From NCBI GenBank assembly GCA_030849065.1, contig JASAON010001466.1, forward strand, positions 1 to 34,940: a stretch of 34,940 nucleotides of DNA, written 5' to 3'. Every line of letters begins with the position of its first letter. Positions within the stretch are counted from its first letter, which is position 1. Origin of the DNA: Jaenimonas drosophilae. Taxonomy: Eukaryota; Euglenozoa; Kinetoplastea; Trypanosomatida; Trypanosomatidae. Position numbers and translations under genes: made by a program. The notes under the pieces were generated by a model. The model was not told where the DNA came from and searched no databases. It worked only from the letters and a program-made list of their open reading frames with translations. Positions 24,265 through 32,077 of this stretch are shown here, in pieces.

Positions 24265-25929
24265 ATGCGTCGGCTGTGTTGCCGCGGTATTCATTCTGTG
24301 GTTGGAGCAGCATCACATCGAGTGTGCATCACTCCGTCTTATGCTCGAGGTGGTGAATACCGACTCATGTCGATGATGACGGATCCTCCTGCAGGACCCA
24401 CCCATGAACCCGTGTGGCTTCATCTCGTGCGTAGCGTTGGGACGGCATGTGAAAACTCCTCAGTGGAGCGGATGGAGGCTCCATTAGAGGTGTGGTGCAG
24501 CCGCTTTCACCCAGCCTTGATGTCACTGTGCTCCCAGGACGACATATCACCTTCATTGGAGAGGGAAGTGGAGGCACTCTTCCCGACCCCTGTAGGTGAT
24601 GTACCTCTGTACCTTCAAGCACTCTGCCAGCTGGCGGAGCACCTCCGCTCTCAATGTTCATGTACTGAGGGAGACCGTGACGGGGCGAGAGTCGCTTCTG
24701 CATTTGCAGAGGTACGCGCATTTGTGATGCTTCTCGCACAGTTCCAACTTGGTGAACATGTTCAGCAGCTGTGTTGTATTCTGGAGACCAAGTCAGCTGA
24801 GGCCGTCACAGACACGACTTCGCGCTCTTCTTCATCGGAGCTGAGTGTGGCCGTGCAGACGCACGGACTGAACAGAGCCGAGAGTGAGCGCGTGCATCAG
24901 AACATGGCGCCATTGCCACCTGCTCTACTCAAGCAGCTGGTGGAGCTCATCGACACCTTGAGAGCCATCCTGAGCCGCTCCATCAATCCGTCACGCCGAA
25001 CTCGAGGTGCGGTGTACGACTACTCCGTCGTGGCGCTCACAGCATCTGAGCAGCTTCCAGGCCGAAGCCTGGCACTGCTTGCCACCTCCGTCGCCCACAG
25101 TGCCGAGGCGCACATGACGGAGCAGGAACTTGCCGCCGCCGATGCAGAGACATCTGCAGGTACGTCAGGTGAGAGTGAATCGACGCTGGCCGATGAACTG
25201 CGACATTTCCTTCCACGACAGGGCCACCCTTCATCGCGGGAGTGCGAGGAAGAGGAGGACCTCAAACGTCTTCGCGGCGGCAATGTGAGGTCGCTTCAAA
25301 CGGTGACGCTGTTGGCGCATCTTGGCATCATTGCGAGGGAAGCTTCTACACGGATGGGGAAGGTGCTGCTGACAGCAACACCTGCGATGAACCTTCCCGG
25401 AGCGTGTACTCCCATTGAGGCTCAGCAGCGAAGTGGTAGCCTCATTCAAGCAAGCAGGGAGAACCTCATGTCGTTGGCGGAACGAAAGCGACTTCAGTCA
25501 TCGACGTTGGCTGAACATTCGCGACCAAAGAGACGGAGTATTGCAGATATTGCCGCTGCTGCTGCTGCTGCTGCCACCTCTACCACGTGCGATGCAGATT
25601 TGCTCCCCTCCGCAGAGGTCGCGCTAGATGAAGAAGTCAGCCCGGAAAACAGAACTTTGACGCTGGATGACACTGCTGCTGTGAGCTCTGCGCTTGCGTC
25701 TCTGAACTACAGAGACGCTGACTTTTGGGGACTGGCAACACGCTTTACGGCACACACGGTGATGAGGCACATTCAGGAGAACACATCTCTGGATCACAGC
25801 TCCGTGCGTGACATTCTCTTTGCACTCGACTTTGCGCGTCAGGCAAGCCATTATGATGAGCTGATGGAGGTACTTGTAAAGCACCGTGTGGTTGAACACC
25901 ACATCCCACCACCATCCTCGTGCAAGTGA
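24265..25929 (+). CDS. Mitochondrial-looking protein of unknown function
   Basis: 554 residues from ATG 24265; the frame is open from a GTG at 24115, but the acceptor at 24261-24262 lies between, so the longer version is rejected. The N-terminus MRRLCCRGIHSVVGAASHRV is Arg-rich without acidic residues, a strong presequence candidate. The body is mostly helical (FAEVRAFVMLLAQFQLGEHV; LPPALLKQLVELIDTLRAIL), broken by acidic and Ser-rich linkers and a run of eight Ala at about residues 429-436. The C-terminal 75 residues (DFWGLATRFTAHTVMRHIQ; VRDILFALDFARQASHYDEL) form a compact helical block. No named domain was recognised. It follows another mitochondrial-looking helical protein, but shared transcription does not prove shared function. 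Confidence 0.72.
   Translation: MRRLCCRGIHSVVGAASHRVCITPSYARGGEYRLMSMMTDPPAGPTHEPVWLHLVRSVGTACENSSVERMEAPLEVWCSRFHPALMSLCSQDDISPSLEREVEALFPTPVGDVPLYLQALCQLAEHLRSQCSCTEGDRDGARVASAFAEVRAFVMLLAQFQLGEHVQQLCCILETKSAEAVTDTTSRSSSSELSVAVQTHGLNRAESERVHQNMAPLPPALLKQLVELIDTLRAILSRSINPSRRTRGAVYDYSVVALTASEQLPGRSLALLATSVAHSAEAHMTEQELAAADAETSAGTSGESESTLADELRHFLPRQGHPSSRECEEEEDLKRLRGGNVRSLQTVTLLAHLGIIAREASTRMGKVLLTATPAMNLPGACTPIEAQQRSGSLIQASRENLMSLAERKRLQSSTLAEHSRPKRRSIADIAAAAAAAATSTTCDADLLPSAEVALDEEVSPENRTLTLDDTAAVSSALASLNYRDADFWGLATRFTAHTVMRHIQENTSLDHSSVRDILFALDFARQASHYDELMEVLVKHRVVEHHIPPPSSCK
25552..25577 (+). repeat. GCT trinucleotide run encoding poly-Ala
   Basis: A run of GCC/GCT Ala codons within the unknown mitochondrial-looking gene. 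It is a short in-frame microsatellite likely to vary in length between strains. Confidence 0.7.
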
Positions 25930-26051
25930 GCATCAGCGTTGGGGTCTACCCGTCGTCACATTGACCCTCACCTACTCACATACTTGAACAATGAAGAAGC
26001 TACACTAAACAACGAGAACACCCCTGTAACACCTCTTGTGTCTTCCCGGTG

Positions 26052-26086
26052 CTACCTTCATCTCCTCCTCATTCTTCGTAACGCAG
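26052..26086 (+). promoter_or_regulatory. Predicted trans-splice acceptor (pseudouridine synthase gene)
   Basis: A C/T-rich tract (26052-26078) is followed by AG at 26085-26086. The first ATG after it is at 26111; the in-frame TTG at 26105 is not needed. Confidence 0.55.
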
Positions 26087-26110
26087 TGAGAAGGAGAGAA
26101 GCAGTTGCTG

Positions 26111-27913
26111 ATGACCTCACCCCAGCGAGCTTCTCCGCCCCTTACTCCACTCATGCTCCAGGAGTTGGAGGAAGAGGCATGGGCGGCCACAGATCTCTGT
26201 CATCGCTATGCCACCTCACACCACCCAGGATTTCCGTGGTTCACAGTCGTGACGGAAGCGGGTACTGCTCGCCGAGAGGTGATACCCTACGACTACTCCT
26301 TCCAAGTTTTTGCAAAGGGCAGGTGGGTGGGCAAGTCTATGGTGTCTGTGTACACTGACGAACTTTCCCATCACCCACGGTCGTACTACCAACAGTGTCT
26401 GCGCGAGGGACGTCTTTACTGCATCAAGAAGGATGTTCTTCGGCAGCAGCAGAAGCAGCACAACATTCTTCGTCGTCAGCTGAAGCGTGCCGTGGGTGAG
26501 GAGATGCCAGCAGTTTCTTCTTCATCAACCCTCGACACTACCGAAGGCGATGCCTCTTTGAAGGCCGATGGAATAGATGCGGTTCTGGAGCATGGTGATT
26601 TGGTCGTACACCGCGTGCATCGTCACGAGATTCCTGTAATGATGGGCTCCACTGGGGTGGAGCCAATTCAGCTCTTGTCCGTTCGCATTCGTGACTATGG
26701 CATCCTCTGCGTGAACAAGCCCACGGGTATCCCAACCCACGCAACAGGAAGGTACTTCTTTAACTCCATGCTGGCCATGATGGAGTACGTACTCGCCCCA
26801 CGCCGCATCCGAGCATGGCTGGTGGAAGGTGATGTGCTGCTGCAGTCTCTCATCTCCACCGCCACCCTCTCCGACGTTGAGATTGATGAACTGCTTCACT
26901 ACTACACCGAAGGCACCACTGAAGATGAGGTGACGGCACGACTAGACCGCCTACCCCGGCCTTGTTTTCGCCTGGACAAGCCTACGTCGGGCGTCCTGCT
27001 TCTTGGCGTGAGTCAGCAAGCTACCATGAAGGTAAGCGCGGCCATCATGGAGAAGTCCCGTACACAGATTCAGTGGGCCACGGACACCTTTGTGCGCGAG
27101 GTGGGGCTACCGACGCACGTACGTCGGACGGTGCAGTCACGCTACAAGATTCGCAAGCGGTATCTTGCTCAGGTACTTGGCCACTTTCCTACGTCATCTC
27201 CTCGATTGGTGGCTCTCGCTGGTCGAGACTTCTCGGAAGGGGCTGCGTGGGTGGACCCTGCTGACATGGAAGCCCTGAACCGTGGCTCAGCCCTCACTTC
27301 GCGCTTGTCAGCGGAGCCCAGCATTCTTCTTTTTTCTCCACTGCGTACGCTCTCTAAGGAGAAGACAAAGCAGTGCTCTTCTGATGCGTCATCTTCATCG
27401 GCCGTCACTCTTGTTCAGTGTTTAGCACACACACCAGATGCCTCTCTACTTCAGTGTGTGCCATTTACGGGGCGTCTGCATCAGATTCGTCTTCATCTTC
27501 AAGATTGGGGCTATCAGATCATTGGCGATGTGCCATCTACACCAGCGCCACGCACCACGAGCAATGCAAAGGAGGAGGTATTCTACGACCCAATGACCCT
27601 TCCGGCATCCTACCGCAAACGGTTCATTCCGGAGCGTGTGGATGGAGAAGCATCGACGAGTGATGTGGAGCCGCACTGCTACGAGTGTGCTCGTTGCCTG
27701 CCTATTGCCGTCCTCGATGAGGATAGTGGGGGGCCATCGGCAATTCATCTCCACGCATGGAGGTACGAGCTGACACACCATGCCCTGATAGGTGTGTATG
27801 AGCCGGCGCCATCGTCCAGCGGAGAGCCCTCATTGACTTCAGATGTGGTGGTGTTCGAGGCTCCTCTACCGGCATGGGTAGATGTAGGCATACTCGCCGC
27901 CTCACCGTCATGA
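26111..27913 (+). CDS. RluA-family RNA pseudouridine synthase
   Basis: 600 residues. It isomerises a uridine in RNA to pseudouridine. The active-site motif FRLDKPTSGVLLLG is at about residues 286-299, with catalytic Asp at about 289 (codon 26975). The usual strand before it is ILCVNKPTGIPTHATGRYF at about 198-216, and the C-terminal family motif GRLHQIRLHLQDWGYQIIGD is at about 454-473, all in RluA order. An N-terminal segment (FQVFAKGRWVGKSMVSVYTD) resembles the S4-like part of the Rib2/Pus9 subgroup. Long insertions separate the core motifs: about 65 residues before the catalytic motif and a Ser-rich one at about 355-435. The protein is thus roughly twice the length of bacterial RluA. Eukaryotic relatives modify tRNA position 32, other tRNA sites or mitochondrial rRNA; the target here is not readable, and no clear mitochondrial presequence is seen. 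Confidence 0.9.
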   Translation: MTSPQRASPPLTPLMLQELEEEAWAATDLCHRYATSHHPGFPWFTVVTEAGTARREVIPYDYSFQVFAKGRWVGKSMVSVYTDELSHHPRSYYQQCLREGRLYCIKKDVLRQQQKQHNILRRQLKRAVGEEMPAVSSSSTLDTTEGDASLKADGIDAVLEHGDLVVHRVHRHEIPVMMGSTGVEPIQLLSVRIRDYGILCVNKPTGIPTHATGRYFFNSMLAMMEYVLAPRRIRAWLVEGDVLLQSLISTATLSDVEIDELLHYYTEGTTEDEVTARLDRLPRPCFRLDKPTSGVLLLGVSQQATMKVSAAIMEKSRTQIQWATDTFVREVGLPTHVRRTVQSRYKIRKRYLAQVLGHFPTSSPRLVALAGRDFSEGAAWVDPADMEALNRGSALTSRLSAEPSILLFSPLRTLSKEKTKQCSSDASSSSAVTLVQCLAHTPDASLLQCVPFTGRLHQIRLHLQDWGYQIIGDVPSTPAPRTTSNAKEEVFYDPMTLPASYRKRFIPERVDGEASTSDVEPHCYECARCLPIAVLDEDSGGPSAIHLHAWRYELTHHALIGVYEPAPSSSGEPSLTSDVVVFEAPLPAWVDVGILAASPS

Positions 27914-28151
27914 ATGTTTCATCATCACAAACCTACACTAACTCAATGCACCATCTTCATCACTTGCTGCCAGGACATGGCCTTCATCTGTAGATACGTC
28001 GCCAAGCCGCGAGCTATTTCGGATCTCAGATTCACGTTCACACTTCATCTCCGCCTTACTCACATCATCCATAGGTTCTGTCATCGTCGTCGTGAACGCG
28101 GTGGCTTCAGCATGAGAGGTTGGGAAGAAGGGGGCTGCTGCTGAGCGCGCC

Positions 28152-28177
28152 GTTTTTCCAGTTGTTGTTGTTTATAG
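28152..28177 (+). promoter_or_regulatory. Predicted trans-splice acceptor (RING protein gene)
   Basis: A T-rich tract (28152-28174) with AG at 28160-28161 and 28176-28177, 10 bp before the ATG at 28188. Confidence 0.5.
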
Positions 28178-28187
28178 TGGCCGAAGA

Positions 28188-29069
28188 ATGGCCCCATCTG
28201 GCATCTTCGCATCTGCGTTGAGGCAGGCGGAGTGCCCCATTTGCTTGCAGCCCCTGGACCCGTCCGGCTCATCCAGGTCTGCCAGTCGTAGCTGCAGCCA
28301 AACACGTTCGTTGGTAGATCCCTGCCAAGACCCATCCCCATCACCCTCGCCGAGCACAACGGCACCGCCGAGGACCAATGGCGGCTTTCACATATCCACT
28401 GTCTTCAAGGCCCCCGCCTTCACCCCCAATGCGGTGCTCTACTGCGGCCATGTGCTTCACTCACTCTGTGTTCTACAACTATGTGAGTATGCTGGGAGTA
28501 ACGGTCCAACGTGCCCTGTGTGCCGCGCACCCTTGAGTGAAGAGGAACGCAAGATCGTCCCCTTTGATCCACAGCCACTTCCACTAAACTCACCTCTGGC
28601 GATGCATGTATCGAGTCCTGCGTCAACGGCTTCGGCAAATCAACCTGAAGGGGCGGATGACGTTCAGGGGAGTGAGGAGGACGGTGAGGTCACTCTAATT
28701 GCGGCCCGACGCGTACCACCTGAGGAGAACTACCGTGCCCGGCTACTGCGGAGGGCTGACAACTATGAATCTCGGTGCACAACGATTCAGCAACGTGAGG
28801 AACATCTCCGGCACAACGTTGCAGAGCTACAGCGGGACGTCACCGAGCTGGTGGAGACAGAGCGGAGTGCTCGTCGCCGAGCGGCCATCTTCGCTGAATC
28901 GCGTGAGTCGGTGGAGCGGACGACCCAACTGCGGGAGGTGTGCGTGCAGACTCGGCAAGGGCTCGACACCGCCACCGCTGACCTTGCCGCTGCTATTCGT
29001 GAGCGAGCAGAACTGCGGGCAGAGCTGGATAAGTACGCACGCAAGATGCGTCGGCTGGAGGGAAGCTGA
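28188..29069 (+). CDS. RING-H2 finger/coiled-coil protein, probable E3 ubiquitin ligase
   Basis: 293 residues. An N-terminal RING has Cys16-x2-Cys19 (CPICLQPL), then CGHVLHSLC (Cys86, His88, His91, Cys94) and CPVC (Cys109, Cys112), the C3H2C3 RING-H2 set. The loop between the second and third ligands is 66 residues, Ser/Pro-rich, longer than the usual 9-39. A second half from about residue 180 to the end is continuous charged heptads (ERSARRRAAIFAESRESVER and onward), a long coiled coil. RING-H2 followed by coiled coil recalls TRAIP-type ligases of the genome-stability pathway, but many other E3s share this plan. RING proteins bind an E2 enzyme and promote ubiquitin transfer; the substrate is unknown. 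The ATG is the first after the predicted splice site. Confidence 0.8.
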   Translation: MAPSGIFASALRQAECPICLQPLDPSGSSRSASRSCSQTRSLVDPCQDPSPSPSPSTTAPPRTNGGFHISTVFKAPAFTPNAVLYCGHVLHSLCVLQLCEYAGSNGPTCPVCRAPLSEEERKIVPFDPQPLPLNSPLAMHVSSPASTASANQPEGADDVQGSEEDGEVTLIAARRVPPEENYRARLLRRADNYESRCTTIQQREEHLRHNVAELQRDVTELVETERSARRRAAIFAESRESVERTTQLREVCVQTRQGLDTATADLAAAIRERAELRAELDKYARKMRRLEGS

Positions 29070-29199
29070 GTCGCCTACGCAAGCAAATGAGTCTCGGTCT
29101 TCCTGACGAGCTGGGTAAGCCTCCACCTTTTCTGTGCTCATCACGCATTCGTATGTTGTTGAAGTTGGCGTCATGGTCTCATGTGCTGCTCACAGTGCA

Positions 29200-29231
29200 C
29201 TTCTCTCCTTCATTTTGTTACATTATTTTAG
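29200..29231 (+). promoter_or_regulatory. Predicted trans-splice acceptor (beta-helix protein gene)
   Basis: A pyrimidine-rich stretch (TTCTCTCCTTCATTTTGTTA and following) ends at AG 29230-29231. The first ATG downstream is at 29324. Confidence 0.6.
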
Positions 29232-29284
29232 GTTGATCTACACCGCTAGAGGAGATCTTGTGTCAGTGCACGTGCACAGACCAC

Positions 29285-29304
29285 CACACACACACACACA
29301 CACA
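29285..29304 (+). repeat. (CA)10 microsatellite in 5' UTR
   Basis: Ten CA dinucleotides between the predicted splice acceptor and the ATG of the beta-helix protein, so expected within its mature 5' UTR. Confidence 0.85.
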
Positions 29305-29323
29305 AGCGTACACCTACACCGTC

Positions 29324-31603
29324 ATGACCAAGGAGGAGTACGACAAGAACGCCGAGGCAGAGGAGGAAGAGGAAGACGAAGAAGAATCCGAAGAGGATGA
29401 GGAGGAGGAGGATGAGGAGTGGGAAGAACTGAATGATCTCGATGAGATTGACGAGATGGAGGATGGCCCAAGTACCTTCTTCATGGGTGGCTTCAGCATA
29501 GCAAATCGCCTGTCAGAGATTCTCAACGTCGTTCAGTACGAACAGGATCGCATCCTCATCTTCCCTGGCATGTACGGCCTCACCCGTGACACCAAGGATG
29601 ACGAAGTCATTGAGCTCGACGAGGCCCGTCTCAAGGGCCTTCATATTGAAGGTGTTCCCTTTTCACTGGGCAAGAAGGGCGGCTACCCCGTCAACGCCAA
29701 GTTGCCCAAGGTCAACCGCCGTGTTGGACCGTGGTTCATGTACTACGCTGCTGCTCAAGCAGCAAACGGAGAGGGCGGTGGCATGGAGGAGGCGAAGCTC
29801 TCCACCACCATGACCTCCTCCGTCTACGGTGCCACCGTGACCCCGACCAAGGCGGAGTCTGCCGATTATCCGGTTCTCACGGCAAAACTGGTTCTCAAGT
29901 ACACGGGCCACCCATCTGATGAGCCAGTCGTTGCCGCCGCTGCACCGGTTCAGGCTGCTGCTGCCACAACAGCAACTGACGCCGCCTCCACCGTTGCCCC
30001 AGAGCAGCCACCAGCAGAGGATGGCGCACCTGAGGCTCTCGTTGACGAGGCGGTGGTAGAGGGCGACGTTGTCCCTGAAGGAGCTGCCGAGGCTGTGGAG
30101 GAGGACGCCCAGCCAACCGACGCACCTACGGAGATCACGGAAACCGCCGCCCCCACTGACGAAGCAGAGGCCGCCTTACAGGGTGCTGAGAATGCCGCCA
30201 CCATGGAGGCTGCTGCACCACCCGTGCCTCCGCCTGCACGCCGACCTCCTCTGAAGTTTTACGAGCAGGAGTCGGATGAAGATGAGGAGGAAGACGAAGG
30301 TGGCGCGGAGGAGACGGAGTCTCCCGCCAAGACGGGCCGGGATGACGAAGCCGAGGATGATGAGGAAGGTGAGGAAGGTGAGCAGGCGGCGGTGACGACC
30401 ATCACCATTGAGGGCCTTGCGGTGTTGGGTGGTGTTGTTTTTGATCCCCTTACCCGTGGTGCGGTACGACACTGTGTGCTGGGCATCCCCAGCTCCGTGC
30501 TGCCTGAGCACCCCATCTCCTCTACAACTACTGTGGTTGGGCACCCACTCAGTGATGGTGTGCTGGAGAACTGCGTTATCTATGGCAGCCGCAAGCATGC
30601 CCTTTACGCCTACCCTCGCTGTGGGCTTGTCATTCGTAGCTGCATCTTTGATGGCCCCAGCCTTTCAGCCACCATGATCCACACCGCCAATCAAAGCCGT
30701 CCCGTTCGTCACGGCCACTCCCTCGCGCTGCTGGAGTTCCGCGCCAAGCAGAGGGCCACGGGGCTCCTCAACGCCACCCATGGAGATATTCCCCGCCTGA
30801 TGGAGCCACTGGCTGACTTTGAGGTACCCGAATCCACCGCCTGCGAAGTGGGCATCTTTTGCGATGATGCCGACATCCTTCTACAGGACTGTGGCATCAG
30901 CAACACGCGCTTAGGTCTGCTGCTTCACGAGGGCTGCAAGGGCGTCCGTGTCTTTGCCTGCGATGTGCGCAGTGTGCAAGAGGTGGGTATCTACTTCTAT
31001 GGCATTGGTGGGTGCAGCAAAGTGTGGCAGTCTGTGGTGGCTTCCTGCGGCCGCGAGTGCCTGCTGGTGCGTGGCCCCACTGAGGCTCAGGTTGCCGCGG
31101 CGGAGCTCCAGTTCAAGGTGGAGCACAAGGTAAAGGACTACATCAGCCCTGAGGAGGAGGAGGAGGAGATGGAGGAGAACGGCGGTGACGAGGACGAGGA
31201 TGAGGACGGAAACGTTCCCAGCAAGCACCCCACCTTTGCCCAGCACCCCAGTATCAAGCAGTGCTCCTTCACTGGCACGGTGCGTGTACAAAGCGACGTA
31301 CGTAGCGGTGCATTCGTTGATAACCTAGTTTTCCGCCCTCAGACGAAGGAAGAGGCTGCTGCGGCTGCTGCTCAGGCAGCAAAGGCACGTCGCAACATGA
31401 ACGCCACCTTCTCCGCCACGAGCATCTCCATGGTATCTACAAGCGTTTCCGTAGCCGCAGACGGTAGTGCCATGCCTGGCGCACCCAATCCTGGGTCAGA
31501 CCTCATTCTGGCCCCCAACTATGGCGTGAAGGGCCAGTGGACGGTGCACGGCTTCCGCTACGGCGGCCTCGAGGGCATGCGTCATGCTGCCCATGATAAT
31601 TGA
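29324..31603 (+). CDS. Acidic protein with parallel beta-helix domain
   Basis: 759 residues from ATG 29324; the open frame reaches back to a TTG at 29258 through the CA repeat, which is not a credible start. Residues about 10-50 are almost all Glu/Asp. Residues about 50-200 form a folded segment of unknown type (STFFMGGFSIANRLSEILNV; RILIFPGMYGLTRD). An Ala/Glu/Pro-rich acidic linker spans about 200-360. From about 360 to 670 are successive right-handed beta-helix (pectin lyase-like) coils with Cys at a recurring position (ENCVIYG, RSCIFDG, QDCGISN, FACDVRS, KQCSFTG), interrupted by a second acidic loop near 610-630. Such folds occur in carbohydrate-active enzymes and in scaffold proteins such as SHCBP1 and FBXO11. 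No catalytic triad or signal peptide is seen, so a cytosolic or cytoskeletal scaffold is more likely. Confidence 0.78.
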   Translation: MTKEEYDKNAEAEEEEEDEEESEEDEEEEDEEWEELNDLDEIDEMEDGPSTFFMGGFSIANRLSEILNVVQYEQDRILIFPGMYGLTRDTKDDEVIELDEARLKGLHIEGVPFSLGKKGGYPVNAKLPKVNRRVGPWFMYYAAAQAANGEGGGMEEAKLSTTMTSSVYGATVTPTKAESADYPVLTAKLVLKYTGHPSDEPVVAAAAPVQAAAATTATDAASTVAPEQPPAEDGAPEALVDEAVVEGDVVPEGAAEAVEEDAQPTDAPTEITETAAPTDEAEAALQGAENAATMEAAAPPVPPPARRPPLKFYEQESDEDEEEDEGGAEETESPAKTGRDDEAEDDEEGEEGEQAAVTTITIEGLAVLGGVVFDPLTRGAVRHCVLGIPSSVLPEHPISSTTTVVGHPLSDGVLENCVIYGSRKHALYAYPRCGLVIRSCIFDGPSLSATMIHTANQSRPVRHGHSLALLEFRAKQRATGLLNATHGDIPRLMEPLADFEVPESTACEVGIFCDDADILLQDCGISNTRLGLLLHEGCKGVRVFACDVRSVQEVGIYFYGIGGCSKVWQSVVASCGRECLLVRGPTEAQVAAAELQFKVEHKVKDYISPEEEEEEMEENGGDEDEDEDGNVPSKHPTFAQHPSIKQCSFTGTVRVQSDVRSGAFVDNLVFRPQTKEEAAAAAAQAAKARRNMNATFSATSISMVSTSVSVAADGSAMPGAPNPGSDLILAPNYGVKGQWTVHGFRYGGLEGMRHAAHDN

Positions 31604-31827
31604 TGCGCCGTGATTCCATTGATGTAAATTAGAGAATCATGCCATCATGTAGGTTGATTGTGCTGGCTAATTGGATGAGACACAGCCGTGGTGCAATACC
31701 CATCTTTGCATGGATCCAGAGAACGCACTTAGCGGATCCCCGCGCTTCTTTCCAGCTGATGTCTGTGGCTGTGAGGAGGTGGCTGGCATTACGTACTCAG
31801 GCAGAGGCCCTATCTAGAGCTGGGCAG

Positions 31828-31828
31828 N
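31828..31828. other. Ambiguous base (N)
   Basis: A single unresolved base in intergenic sequence; it marks assembly or consensus uncertainty and does not disturb a supported gene. Confidence 0.95.
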
Positions 31829-31988
31829 ACAAGTTTGAGGAGTACCCACGTTTGCAATGCTTCTATTGCTGCTATTTCATAATTTGTCAACGACGTGAAC
31901 ATTCACAAGCACCTATCTCTTTCTATCTCACTCTTCCTTTCACGAAGTTCAACTTTGACTGTGGACGCTAAGCACCTCAGCTTTCTTC

Positions 31989-32006
31989 CACACACACACA
32001 CACACA
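31989..32006 (+). repeat. (CA)9 microsatellite
   Basis: Nine CA dinucleotides just upstream of the pyrimidine tract for the last gene, so outside its predicted mature mRNA. Confidence 0.85.
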
Positions 32007-32014
32007 AATCAGCA

Positions 32015-32049
32015 CGTCTCTTGTCGTTGCTTCTCATTGCACTTCATAG
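32015..32049 (+). promoter_or_regulatory. Predicted trans-splice acceptor (last gene)
   Basis: A T/C-rich tract (32015-32046) ends at AG 32048-32049. The first ATG after it is 32078. Confidence 0.6.
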
Positions 32050-32077
32050 ATTATAAAAAGAAAACATCGTAGCCACG

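Larger units (their letters stand above)
31604..32077 (+). other. Intergenic region, 474 bp, containing one ambiguous base
   Basis: No gene supported. It holds the 3' UTR of the beta-helix gene, an N at 31828, a (CA)9 repeat at 31989-32006 and the acceptor region of the next gene. The open frame at 31639-31971 crosses the N, has no domain and ends in T/C-rich splice-signal sequence. Confidence 0.55.

Noticed and set aside
31639..31971. 110-codon open frame crossing the ambiguous base
   Set aside because: It contains the N at 31828, ends in pyrimidine-rich splice-signal sequence, and shows no recognisable motif.
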